Positions 11,652-21,883 of a DNA stretch of 64,000 nt are shown here, piece after piece. This stretch comes from Bubalus kerabau. Its lineage: Eukaryota > Chordata > Mammalia > Artiodactyla > Bovidae. Location: positions 45,091,501 to 45,155,500 of the forward strand of contig NC_073639.1 of NCBI RefSeq assembly GCF_029407905.1, in the 5' to 3' direction. Positions within the stretch are counted from its first letter, which is position 1. The number at the start of each line of letters is the position of its first letter. The translations under genes were made by a program, and so were the position numbers. The notes under the pieces are model-generated. The model worked only from the letters and a program-made list of their open reading frames with translations. It made no database searches and was not told the origin of the DNA.

Positions 11652-11689
11652 AAACCAATCACAGTTAAAAATCAAACATATGACTTTTT

Positions 11690-12596
11690 TTTTAAAAAAG
11701 AAACTCCATACTGTTCTCCATAGTAGCTGCATCAACCTGCTGCTGCTGCTGCTAAGTCGCTTCAGTCGTGTCCGACTCTGTGAGACCCCATAGACGGCAA
11801 CCCACCAGGCTCCTCTGTCCCTGGGATTCTCCAAGCAAGAACACTGGAGTGGGTTGCCATTTCCTTCTCCAATGCATGAAAGTGAAAAGTGAAAGTGAAG
11901 TCGCTCAGTCATGTCTGACTCTTAGCGACCCCATGGACTGCAGCCTACCAGGCTCCTCCGTCCATGGGATTTTCCAGGCAAGAGTACTGGAGTGGGGTGC
12001 CATTGCCTTCTCCAAGCTGCATCAATCTACACTCCCACAAACAGTGGAGAAGGGTTCCCTTTCCCCACACACTCTTCAGCATTTATTATTAATAGATTTT
12101 TTGATGGTGGCCATTCTGACCTGTGTGAGGTGATACCTCAATGTTTTAATCTGCATTTCTCTAACAATTAGTGATGTTGAGCATCTGTTCATACTCCTTA
12201 GTCATCTGTATGTCTTCTTTAAAGAAATGTCTGTTTAGGTCTTTTGCCCATTTTTTTCATTGGGTTTTTTTTTTTTTTTGGATATTGAGTTTTATGAGCT
12301 GTTTACATATTTTGGAGATTAATACCTTGCCAGTTGTTTTGTTTGCAAATATTTTCCCACTTTTCTGTGGGCTGTCTTTTAATGTCATTTATGCTGTATG
12401 GTGCAGGGAGCTCAGCTGGGTGGTCTGTGATGACCTAAATGGATGGGACAGGTTTGTGGGTAGGAGGGAGGTCCAAGAAGGAGGGGATATATGTATACAC
12501 ATAGTTGATTCACTTTGTTGTACCCCAGAAATTGACACAATACTGTGAAATAACTATATCCTGAATAAAATGAAATAAAACAGATAAAAAAACAAG
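11690..12596. mobile_element. L1 insertion with 5' inversion
   Basis: The left part (about 11,695-12,390, apart from the nested SINE) is L1 ORF2 in minus orientation: ACTGTTCTCCATAGTAGCTGC, then CTGACCTGTGTGAGGTGATA, then GTCTTTTGCCCATTTTTT. The right part (about 12,396-12,590) is the L1 3' UTR in plus orientation: GGGAGCTCAGCTGGGTGGTC to TTGATTCACTTTGTTGTACC and an A-rich tail. Opposed segments of one element with the tail at the outer end are the signature of twin-primed insertion. About 0.6 kb between the two segments is missing. Confidence 0.7.
11736..12014 (-). mobile_element. Bov-A2 SINE with perfect target duplication
   Basis: A dimeric Bov-A2 in reverse: CTGCTGCTGCTGCTAAGTCGC tail at left, two related BovB-derived monomers joined by AATGCATGAAAGTGAAAAG, and CCATTGCCTTCTCC at right. 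The 11-base target-site duplication AGCTGCATCAA is exact (11,725-11,735 and 12,015-12,025). It inserted into the inverted L1 segment. Confidence 0.97.
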
Positions 12597-13597
12597 GAAA
12601 AAATTCAAACAAAGAGCACAATAGATTTTCTCACCTCTCTTTCACATGGAAGAAAAATTAATACTGATCCATTCCTGTTTCTCTGGCTGTGTTTTAATTT
12701 TTATTGTTTCCCTTACATGTGAAGGTTGGTAATAACATTGTGTTTTCAACTTATCTATCTAAACATATGGGAGTATTTCTTTTTGAAAATGTTACCGAGA
12801 TTAATGGTATTGTTTCTCTATAGTCTGTAAATCGAATCACGTTTCTAGTTATTGTCTTGTTAGCAACTGCTTTGTCAATTATTAAGCAAAGGAATATTTG
12901 AATGTCTTACTAACATTTTAAGGTTAAAGACAATGTTCATTTTTTAGCTGAATGTTTAGTTACTCTTTCTAATACTTTTAATTATCTGGGAGCCAGCTCT
13001 GGGGAAAGATAAATCTGCATTAGCATTATTCTGCATTTTTCTTTCTTATTCTTTCTGTACTCTTTCTTAAGAGCACATATCATTGTTTCAGCAAGATCAT
13101 GATATGTTCAAGATAAGTCCATGTCCAGGTACTGAGTAAAGACAGACTTCCCTACCTTCGCTAATATTAGGGAGTCTGCTCTAGAAATACAAAATGTTCT
13201 TATAAAGTTTTTGTAGAATGGCCTCTTATCAGTTAAGTGAGGTGAATAGAGAGATTTAGGAAAGAAATTGCTCTCAGTTGAACAATTCAGAGTACAAGTT
13301 GAGTACAAGTTGATAGAAGTCTGAAATTGTATCAGAGAGCGATGAGTAACATATCAAGAAGGATTTAAATGAATGGCTTTTGAGATTCAAGTGAAGCTCT
13401 GAACAAAAGTACTTTAGAGAGAGCCAAGATTTGAAACTGGTTCTCACACCAGGAAGGTCCTTTCACAGGACAGCTCCCCAGTACATCTGCAGATCGATGT
13501 GTTTAGGGTTGCCATGGGGAATCCTTTGAACCTTTTAGCATCTAGGGATCCTCCACCATTGAAAAGGGAAGATACTGCTGTGTGTGCCCTAAAAGAG
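12597..13597. other. Intergenic sequence, no feature identified
   Basis: It is AT-rich with no supportable repeat or open frame. The first 60 bases may still be the A-rich tail of the preceding L1. Confidence 0.5.
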
Positions 13598-13681
13598 ATT
13601 GCTGTTGTTTAGTTGCTAAATTGTGTCCAACTGTTTGTGACCCCATGGACTGTAGCCTGCCAGACTCCTCTGTCCAATGGT
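13598..13681 (-). mobile_element. Truncated Bov-tA SINE
   Basis: Only the BovB-derived tail half remains: TTGTTTAGTTGCTAAATTGTG, GACCCCATGGACTGTAGCC, CTCCTCTGTCC. The sequence then breaks into unrelated ATTGTTATTGTTC. Confidence 0.8.
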
Positions 13682-13796
13682 ATTGTTATTGTTCTATAAT
13701 GTGGTTCATTGGCACTGCTTTCTGAACTGCTGCTTGACCTTTTTTCAAGTCTATGATTTTTCCCTAATGATCCTTTTTCAAATGTCTATGACTTTT

Positions 13797-15835
13797 TCCT
13801 AATTTGCTTCCCAGAAATTGACACATAGGAAGTATCCAGGTTTCGTGATAGCAAGTAGTTCTGTAATAAACATATGCATACACGCTCCTGTACATCTATA
13901 TGTGAGTTCCTCTACATCCAGCGGTAGCATTGTCGGGCCATCCTTACAGTTACTATGTTCTCAGATTTTCTTCACATTAGTTTTGTCCGATTATAGTTCT
14001 ACGTAAAACACAGGAGATTCTTATTGTCTCACATCCTTCTCAGCATTTGGTATCATATAGCTTTGTAGTTATTTTAATGTGATGGATGAAAAGTGATAAA
14101 TAATGATTTAACTTTGCATTTCTCTGACGATTAGGGTGATTGAAACACCTGCATCTGCTTTTTAATCTGAGAAGTTTCACTTCCTAGTCACATATGTCAG
14201 CTTTTTGTTATAACTTGGGATGCAATTTATGTTTCTAAAACTTGTAAAAGACTCTCATATTCTAGATAACAGTGTCTTTGTTTTTTTTTTTTCTCTTTTT
14301 TTGCAATTCCCCACGCCCATAATGTTCTCTCCAGCTTTCTCTGTAAAGCAAAAATCCTTAATTTTGAGGTATTCACATTCACCGATATTTCACCTTTTGA
14401 TAGATGCTTTCTAATACATTTTTACAATTAACTTTTACAGTGTTACATTTCACATTTTCATACACTTAAGATATCAAAATTTCACTTGTGCAAAGTGTGA
14501 GAATAACAGTCCAAATTAATTTTTCTTAATAAATTTCCCATTTCCTTGACATTGTTTCTTAAATAATAGCTATTATTCTCATACTTCTTGGTTCTATATA
14601 TAACCGTATTGATCCATCTAGCACTATCAATTCTTAAGGTTCTCTCTTTTTCCATTGCATAATTTGACAGCTTGTATTCCTACCACACACATTTTATTTC
14701 ATGTCTATGGTGCTTGTAGTACAATCCAGTTACATGATTGCACTTTCCTTTTCACTTTATTTTAGCAGAATCTGGATATTGTTTTTTCACATCTTTTTTT
14801 CTTCATCAGTTTGGCCAGAGTTTTATCAATTGTATCAATCACTTTTTAATCAGCTTTTGGTGTCACTGATTTGTTTGCAATTTCTTTTTGCCTTTTCAAT
14901 ATAATTGATTGATCCTCTGCTTTTATTAGTCTCTCCCTTTTGCTTACTGTGGATTTAGTTTGCTTTTCTTTTCCTAGTTTCTAAAGGTGGAAGCTTAGGC
15001 CAATGATCTGGGACATTTTTCTGCCCTGATGAAAACATTTAAGGTTAGGGTAGCTAGCTGTTCTTCAGTGACCACTCAGGCAATCTTTTCCTATCACATT
15101 TAGTCTCTGAAGGGCTTCCCTGATAGCTCATTTGGTAAAGAATCTCCCTGCAATGCAGGAGACACTGGTTTGATTCCTGGGTCAGGAAGATCCGCTGGAA
15201 AAGGGATAGGTTACCTACTCCAGTGTTCTTGGGCTTCCCTGGTGGCTCAGCTGCTAAAGAATCCACCTGCCAAGCAAGAGACCTGGGTTCAATCCCTGCG
15301 TTGGGAAGATCCCCTGGTGAAGGAAAAGGCTACCCACTCCAGTATTCTGGCCTGGAGAATTCCATGAGCTGTATAGCCCATGAGGTTGCAAAGAGTCAGA
15401 CATGAATGAGCAACTTTCACTTTTACTTTAGTGTCTGAAAAAGCCTTTAAACTTCATCTCTGAGAAATATTTCTAAGAGGTATAGATACCTGGGACAGAA
15501 GATTTTTCTTTTTTTTTTTTTTTTCCTTCAGAATTTTAACAATACCACTGGTTATCTTCTCATTTACATGGTTTATGATGGGAAGAAGTAGTAATTTTCA
15601 TCACTGTTCCTCTGTGCATGGTGGGTCTTTCCTTCCTCAGCTACCCTCAACATTTCCTTATATTTTTCAGCAGTTTACATGTGATATCTCTGTATGTGGT
15701 TTATATGTTTGTATCCTGCTTTAGGTTCTCCTAACCTCTTAACTCTCAATTTTGGTATCTTTTATTACTTTTGAAAATTACAGCCATTATATTTTCAAAT
15801 ATTTGTTCTGCCTTGTACTCTGTCTATTCTCTTTC
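13797..15835 (-). mobile_element. Ancient L1 (L1M-like), interrupted by a SINE
   Basis: Read on the plus strand, the segments occur in the order expected for an antisense L1. First come ORF2 C-terminal blocks (AACTTTGCATTTCTCTGACGA near 14,110). The linker block AGTTTCTAAAGGTGGAAGCTTAGG follows near 14,977. Beyond the SINE come ORF1/5'-region blocks (ATTACAGCCATTATATTTTC near 15,776). Divergence is high and no reading frame survives. A BovB adjoins at 15,836. Confidence 0.65.
15112..15426 (+). mobile_element. Bov-tA SINE, dimeric head
   Basis: A partial unit (GGGCTTCCCTGATAGCTC to TACTCCAGTGTTCTT) is joined directly to a full unit (GGGCTTCCCTGGTGGCTCAG to CAACTTTCACTTTTAC). The flanks TTTAGTCTCTGAA (ending 15,111) and TTTAGTGTCTGAA (15,427-15,439) differ at one base, so the dimer inserted as one unit. 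Confidence 0.93.
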
Positions 15836-16682
15836 TGCAGCCCAAGGGACTCTCAAGAGTCTCCAACACCACAGTTCAAAACCATCAATTCTTTGGTGCT
15901 CAGCCTTCTTTATAGTCCAACTCTTGATTCCATACATGACTACTGGAAAAACCATAGCTTTGACTAGACGAACTTTTGTTGGCAAAGTAATATCTCTGCT
16001 TTTAATATGCTATCTTGGTTGGTCATAGCTTTTCTTCCAAGGAGCAAGCATCCTTTAATTTCATGGCTGCAGTCACCATCTGCAGTGATTTTGGAGCCCC
16101 CAAAATAAAATCTGTCACTGTTTCCATTGTTTCCCCTTCTCTATGCCATGAAGTGATGGGACAAGATACCATGATCTTAGTTTTTTGAATATTGAAATTT
16201 AAGCCAGATTTTTCACTCTTTTCTTTCACTTTCAACAAGAAACTCTTTAGTTCCTCTTCAGTTTCTGCCATAAGAGTGGTGTCATCTGCATATCTGAGGT
16301 TTTTGATATTTCTCCTGGAAATCTTGATTCCAGCTTGTGCTTCATCCAGCCCAGTGTTTTGCATGATATATTCTGCATACAAGTTAAATAAGCAGGGTGA
16401 CAATATACAGCCTTGATGTACTCCTTTCCCAATCTGGAACTAGTCCATTGTTCCATGTCTGGTTCTAACTGTTGCTTCTTGACCTGCATACAGCTTCCTC
16501 ATGAGGCAGGTAAGGTGGTCTGGTATTCCCATCTTTTTAACAATTTTCTAGTTTATCCTGACACACAGTCAAAAGCTTTGGCATAGTCAATAAAGCAGAA
16601 GTAGATGTTTTTCTGGAACTCTCTTGCTTTTTCTGTGATCCAATGAATGTTGGTGATTTGATTCCTCTGTCTTTTCTAAATT
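15836..16682 (-). mobile_element. BovB reverse transcriptase segment, inverted (part a)
   Basis: On the minus strand it encodes the middle of the BovB reverse transcriptase: KAREFQKN-like, QGCILSPCLFNLYAEYIM and LRYADDTTLM, on to the ELWCW region. It lacks a BovB 3' end at its left edge. Frames are broken (for example DFILGAPKS near 16,095). It stops at a CTTTTCTAAATTTGAATT junction on the right. Together with the segments at 17,691 and 18,434 it reconstitutes most of one BovB. Confidence 0.9.
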
Positions 16683-16715
16683 TGAATTTAGAATACCTTT
16701 TCTAAATTTGAATTC

Positions 16716-17690
16716 TTGAATAGGATTTAAAATTTTGCTTATGTCCATCTTGTAGACTTCTTAAGTTTATTCCTAGATATTTTGCTTCTTTCATTTCATT
16801 TAAAATGAATTATCTTTTCCAAATGGCAGTTATTTGGTGATGTGAAGATGATTGATTTCTATATATTTGAATTTTCACTGAAATTTGGTAAATGCTTTTA
16901 CTGCTTATAATTTTTTCAGCTGTTTCTTTTATTCTTTTCCCCTAGAAAACAATAATATAACCTAAATATAATGATAATAAAACTTTCAATTTCCATATTT
17001 CTTTTCTTCTCTGATCTAACTGAACTAATACTTTCAAAACAATGTTATTTAAAATGATGATAAAATATATTTGTTTTATTTTTATTTCAATTAAATGCTG
17101 CTAATGTTTCTCAATTAAGTATGATTTTTACAAGTAACTTAAATGTTTTAGATTGAGAATACTAACAAATACTTTGGGTGCTTGTTAATGCCCTTTCAGT
17201 GCATATAAAGGTCATTTATATGATTTTTATTTATTGTTTCCTCCATCTTCAAATTTATATAAACATATATACTAGCATTTGAGAATCCTTACATTCTTAG
17301 AATAAATAACAATTATTAAGCTGTATTATTATATTAATTTGCTTTTTGGAATCTGCTTTTATTTTTACAGTTATAATATTCATTGAGAGTAAGTTCTACT
17401 CAGCTTTCCTTTTCTGCTGTTGTTTTGGGTTCTGAGTCCATATTATTCTTATTTCCTAAAGAGTTTTGGGTTTTTTACATTCTTTCCCCTGTTTTACTAA
17501 TATTTTTTTTGAAGAATATGATTGCACTGTCATGAATTTTTCCTTACAAGTTTGGTAGAAATCCCTGTGAAGTTGTTTGAACATTTGAATTTTGGAAAGA
17601 ATAGCTTTATAGCAACATATTCTAGAGTAGTTGTTCTGGCAATATTTTATACTGTTTCAGGCTTTAATTTTAATTTATATACTCAGATTT
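16716..17690 (-). mobile_element. Degraded L1-like block between BovB segments
   Basis: The AT-rich block resembles L1 ORF2 antisense in the order TTAAGTTTATTCCTAGATATTTTGC, then ACTTTCAATTTCC, then a CTTTCAAAACAATGTTATTTAA block. Similarity is weak and no frame survives. It replaces about 250 bases of BovB that are expected between the two inverted segments. Confidence 0.4.
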
Positions 17691-18430
17691 GAAATAGCTC
17701 AACTGGAATTCCATCACCTCTACTAGCTTTGTTCGGAGTGATGCTTTCTAAGGCCCACTTGACTTCACATTCCAGGATGTCTGGTTCTAGGTCAGTGATC
17801 ACACCATCATGATTATCTTGGTCATGAAGATCTTTTTTCTACAATTCTTCTGTGTATTCTTGCCACCTCTTCTTAATATCTTCTGCTTCTGTTAGGTCCA
17901 TACCATTTCTGTCCTTTATCAAGCCCATCTTTGCATGAAATATTCCCTTGGTATCTCTAATTTTCTTGAAGAGAAAATTAGTCTTTCCCATTCTCTTGTT
18001 TTCCCCTATTTGTTTGCATTGATTGCTGAGGAAGGCTTTCTTATCTCTCCTTGCTGTTCTTTGGAAAGAATGGGAAAGTCTCTAGTCTTTCCCCTTCTGT
18101 TGTTTTCCCCTATTAGTTTGCATTGATTGCTGAGGAAGGCTTTCTTATCTCTCCTTGCTATTCTTTGGAACTCAGCATTCAGATGCTTATATCTTTCCTT
18201 TTCTCTTTTGCTTTTCGCTTCTCTTCTTTTCACAGCTATTTGTAAGGCCTCCCCAGACAGCCATTTTGCATTTATTTTCCATGGTGATAGTCTTGATCCC
18301 TGTCTCCTGTACAATGTCACAAACCTCACTCCATAGTTCATCAGGCATTCTATATATCAGATCTAGTCCCTTAAATATATTTCTTACTTCTACTGTATAA
18401 CCATAAGGGATTTGATTTAGGTCATACCTG
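17691..18430 (-). mobile_element. BovB segment, inverted (part b)
   Basis: The minus strand encodes the N-terminal side of the BovB reverse transcriptase (NAKWLSGEALQIAVKRREAK, then KHLNAEFQRIARRDKKAF) and continues upstream to TTTGATTTAGGTCATACCTG. A local duplication near 17,979-18,170 breaks the frame. The right edge abuts plus-oriented BovB 3' sequence within a few bases. Confidence 0.9.
17979..18170. repeat. Local tandem duplication inside BovB
   Basis: An 88-base unit at 17,979-18,066 recurs at 18,083-18,170 with a few differences, separated by 16 bases (period 104). Each unit contains GGAAGGCTTTCTTATCTCTCC. Other BovB copies in the window have it once. Confidence 0.9.
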
Positions 18431-18433
18431 AAT

Positions 18434-18832
18434 GGTGAAGAAAGCTAAGCGCTGAAGAATTGATACTTTTGAACTGTGGTGTTGGAGAAGACTCTTGAGA
18501 GTCCCTTGGATTGCAAGGAGATCCAACCAGTTCATTCTAAAGGAGATCAGCCCTGGGTGTTCTTTGGAAGGAATGATGCTAAAGCTGAAACTCCAGTACT
18601 TTGGCCACCTCGTGTGAAGAGTTGACTCATTGGAAAAGACTGATGCTGGGAGGGATTGAGGGCAGGGGGAAAAGGGGGCGACAGAGGAGGAGATGGCTGG
18701 ATGGCATCACCAACTCGATGGACGTGAGTTTGAGTGAACTCCGGGAGATGGTGATGGACAGGGAGGCCTGGCTTGCTGCAATTCATGGGGTCGCAAAGAG
18801 TCGGACACGACTGAGCGACTGAACTGAACTAA
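18434..18832 (+). mobile_element. BovB 3' end, sense part of a 5'-inverted copy
   Basis: It starts at GAAGAAAGCTAAGCGCTG in the C-terminal coding part and ends with CGACTGAGCGACTGAACTGA. Its first base lies only about 70 bases upstream, in element coordinates, of where the inverted part at 15,836 ends. The two are therefore complementary pieces of one insertion. Confidence 0.93.
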
Positions 18833-19382
18833 CTCAGATAATTTATCTCCTACAAGTTCTCATTGTCATTGAGCAGAGTAGTGAGCAAAATATTCTCTCA
18901 TTATTCTACTAGTGTTTTCTCTGTCCATGGTTATTGTCACAAAAGCATTTCAATGTTTGTATTCATATTTTACTTTTTTAAATTGTTTCAATGATTAATG
19001 GTTTAAATATTTTTTTGTGTTTTAAAGAAAATTATTCTTAATGTATTTTTATTCTATTAATCTAATAATTTTTAATCCATTAAAGTTTGCTTTTATATTT
19101 ATTAGTTTGACTTACTTGCCACAAGTTTATTTTTTATATCCTCTCTAAAGAAATGCTTTCTTGATTCATTTTACTTATTTTAATCTTTTAAGTATTAATG
19201 TGACATTAAAACTGTAGATTTCCTTTTGAGTAATGTTTTAGTTGTATAACATGTTTGCTCAAAATTTGCTAGTCTGGTGTGAACCTGCATTTCTTTCAGA
19301 AGTTACTTCCTTATGCCAAATACATTTTGAAGAATCAATTTTACTGAGCCAAATTAACCTTAATGTGCTCAGTTACTTTGAT
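18833..19382 (-). mobile_element. Possible old L1 remnant
   Basis: The sequence is AT-rich with scattered similarity to the antisense 5' part of L1 ORF2, such as a TCTAAAGAAATGCTTTCTTG block. It may continue the degraded L1 to the left of the BovB. I cannot set boundaries. Confidence 0.3.
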
Positions 19383-19392
19383 GTGGCTCTAT

Positions 19393-19670
19393 GCTATGCT
19401 ATGCTATGCTAAGTCACTTCAGTTGTGTCTGACTCTGTGTGACCCTATAGATGGCAGCCTACCAGGCTTCCCTGTCCCTGGGATTCTCCAGGCAAGAACA
19501 CTGGAGTGGGTTGCCATTTCCTTCTCCAATGCATGAAAGTGAAAAGAGAAAGTGAAGTCGCTCAGTCATGTCCGACTCTTAGCGACCCCATGGACTGCAG
19601 CCTACCAGGCTCCTCCATCTGTGGGATTTTCCAGGCAAGAGTACTGGAGTGGGGTGCCATTGCCTTCTCC
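19393..19670 (-). mobile_element. Bov-A2 SINE with (ATGCT)n tail
   Basis: A dimeric Bov-A2 in reverse. The usual (CTG)n tail is replaced by four ATGCT units. The target-site duplication GTGGCTCTAT is exact (19,383-19,392 and 19,671-19,680). Confidence 0.96.
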
Positions 19671-19867
19671 GTGGCTCTATATAATTACTAAATAAAAAAT
19701 GCATCTACCTAACATGATAGGGTGATAAATAAATACAAGAGAAATACATTTTTCCATCTGAAAAATTTATTTCATGAAATAGCAATAATATAAAAATGAA
19801 TAAACTAAGCCTGAATCTTTCAGGTCTCTTTTGATTAGCTGGTTTGCATATCCTTATACAGAAAATA

Positions 19868-20088
19868 GGGCTTCCCAGGTGGCTCGGTGGGTAAAAAACA
19901 TGCCTGCAATGCAGGAGACACAGGAGATATGTGTTCGATTCCTGAATTGGGAAGATTCCCTGGAGAAGGCTATGGCAACCCACTCCAGTGTTCTTGCTTG
20001 GAGAATCCCATGGACTGAGGAGCCTGGTGGTCTACAGTCCATAGGTCACAAAGAGTTGGACACGACTGAAGTGACTGAGCACACATGC
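19868..20088 (+). mobile_element. Bov-tA SINE
   Basis: It runs from GGGCTTCCCAGGTGGCTCGG to GACTGAGCACACATGC. The flanks ATACAGAAAATA (19,856-19,867) and ATACAGAGAATA (20,089-20,100) differ at one base. Confidence 0.95.
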
Positions 20089-20100
20089 ATACAGAGAATA

Positions 20101-20627
20101 ATGATTTTATTTTAACTACTCTCTTAGAAATTTGAGAAATACAACTAGCTTCCTCTTGTTTCAGTTTGCAAGTCTCCACAAGCTTGAGAATGATGTAATC
20201 TGCTGGGTATAACAAAGGACTTCACAGTGCCTGAGAGTGGGTTTGTGTCTTTGGATCCATTAAAAGCATTTACATTGAGTTTTATGGAATTCTGAGAATC
20301 AGTTCATTTTTCATGATATGCAGTCAATTTACTCACCTTGGCCTGAAGATCTGGAAATTAGATAGGATTTAAAATTTTCTCTCCCTCATACACTCAGTGA
20401 GCTAAATTGTACTGGGATCTGCTTGTGTATAGGTCTGTCATGAGGACAGAAGGCAAGAGCAATGCAGGCTAAATAATTACTCTTGCCTTGGGATGAAAGT
20501 TAGTATATTGACATTTCCACATTCAGTTCTGCTGAGTGCATGGAGGGATTGTGTGAATCTGTGCATCCCCACCTCTTCCCATACTCTCTGCTTATGCCAT
20601 GCCCAACCTCAACATCAGGAGCTGGAT
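20101..20627. other. Intergenic sequence, no feature identified
   Basis: No repeat or gene was supported. An open frame starting at 20,493 runs into MIR and MLT1 sequence and is not a gene. Confidence 0.5.
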
Positions 20628-20760
20628 AGTGACAATGGTAATAATGATAGAGTTGATGATTACGGAGTACTTGTTATGTGCTGGTTTTGTTCTAGATGTT
20701 TTCATTTACAACTCACTTCATCTTCACAACAAACCGAGGAGGTAGGTACTATTATTGCAG
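20628..20760 (+). mobile_element. MIR SINE, left part
   Basis: The MIR order is clear: GGAGTACTTGTTATGTGCTG, then CATCTTCACAACAAACCGAGG, then AGGTAGGTACTATTATTG. It is interrupted by MLT1, and the rest of the MIR resumes near 22,829. Confidence 0.8.
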
Positions 20761-20932
20761 CAGGCATCCCAAGGTTGTCCAGTTCTCAATCCCCAGAACC
20801 TGTGAATATGTTGTGTTACATGAAATATTACATGGCAAGAGGCATGGTTTCAGATGGAATTAACGATATTAATCAGCTCTTAAATTAAGGACATTATACT
20901 GGAAAATTCAGTGGGCCCAGCGTAACCACCAG
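20761..20932 (+). mobile_element. MLT1-type MaLR LTR, left part
   Basis: CCCCAGAACCTGTGAATATG, ACATGGCAAGAGGCATGG and a CAGTGGGCCCAGCGTAA block are in MLT1 order. The LTR is split by the L1, mariner and BovB insertions and resumes at 22,531. Confidence 0.7.
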
Positions 20933-20937
20933 TGTTC

Positions 20938-21042
20938 TTTCTTTCCGAATTTTATTTTTTAAAGTATAGTTGATTTACAATGTCTTGCTAGTTTCAGGTG
21001 TACTGCACAATGATTCAAATGTGATAGTTGTCATATCCACAT
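20938..21042 (-). mobile_element. L1 3' UTR fragment, left part
   Basis: TTAAAGTATAGTTGATTTAC and TAGTTTCAGGTGTACTGC are typical of the antisense artiodactyl L1 3' UTR. It continues at 22,466-22,530. Confidence 0.65.
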
Positions 21043-21883
21043 GCATTAAAAAAGACATCAAAATTGGTGAATTTCATGTAGCCATTTTAATCTTGAACAT
21101 GGAATAAAAAAGCAACATTTTCAACATAAAATGCTTTACTATATCAAGAAAGATAAAAATTCAATTTAAATACAAAAAGAAAAATTTTGTGGAGTGTATG
21201 GGGTGTACCATGAAAAAAACATTCTGCATTTAAAACAAATTGTGATAGGTGATGAAAAGTGGATACTATACCACAATGTGCAATGGAACAGATTATGGAG
21301 CAAGTGAAATGAACCACCACCAACACACTAAAGGCCGATTTTCACTCAAAGAAGGTGATGCTATGCGTGTGGATTGGAAGGGAGTCCTCTATTATGATCT
21401 CCTTCTGGAAAACCAAGCAATTAATTCTAACAGTACTGCTCCCACTTAGACCAACAGAAAGCAGCACTTGATGAAAAATGACCAGAGTTAGTCAACAGAA
21501 AACATAATGTTCCATCAGAATAATGCAAGACCACATGTTTCTTTGATGAACAGGCAAAAATTGCTTGGCTGGGAAATTCTGATTCATCTGCTGTATTCAC
21601 CAGACATGGCACATTAGAATTTACATTTATTTTGGTCTTTACAAAATTCACTTAATGGAAAAATATTTCAGTTCCCTGGAAGATTGTAAAAGCCAGCTGG
21701 AACTGTGTTTAAAAAGATAGAAGGTATTCGGAAGATGAAATTACAAAGTTGCCTGAAAAAATGGCAGAAGGCAGTGGAATAAAACAATGAATACATTGTT
21801 CAATAAAGTTCTTGGTGCAAATGAACAATATGCTATTTATTTTTACTTAAAAGCCAAAGGAACTTTTTGGCCAACACTATATC
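21043..21883 (+). mobile_element. Mariner DNA transposon, internally deleted
   Basis: A decayed mariner-family transposase gene. At the left it reads near the transposase N terminus (ATTGGTGAATTTCATGTAGC). Sequence is then missing around 21,200-21,212, where coding jumps to the catalytic region. The GDEKW motif with the first catalytic Asp is at about 21,250-21,268. The motif normally reading HxDNARPH is HQNNARPH at 21,513-21,536, so the second catalytic Asp is Asn. Several stops interrupt the rest. The right end carries the inverted-repeat sequence AACTTTTTGGCCAAC at 21,861; the left inverted repeat is absent. Mariners move by cut-and-paste into TA; this copy cannot encode an active enzyme. 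Confidence 0.88.

Noticed and set aside
12171..12548. 125-codon plus-strand frame
   Set aside because: It spans the inversion junction of the L1 at 11,690-12,596, so it is a chance frame over antisense ORF2 and 3' UTR.
20493..20888. 131-codon plus-strand frame resembling a small protein
   Set aside because: Most of it translates MIR and MLT1 sequence; no conserved domain is seen.
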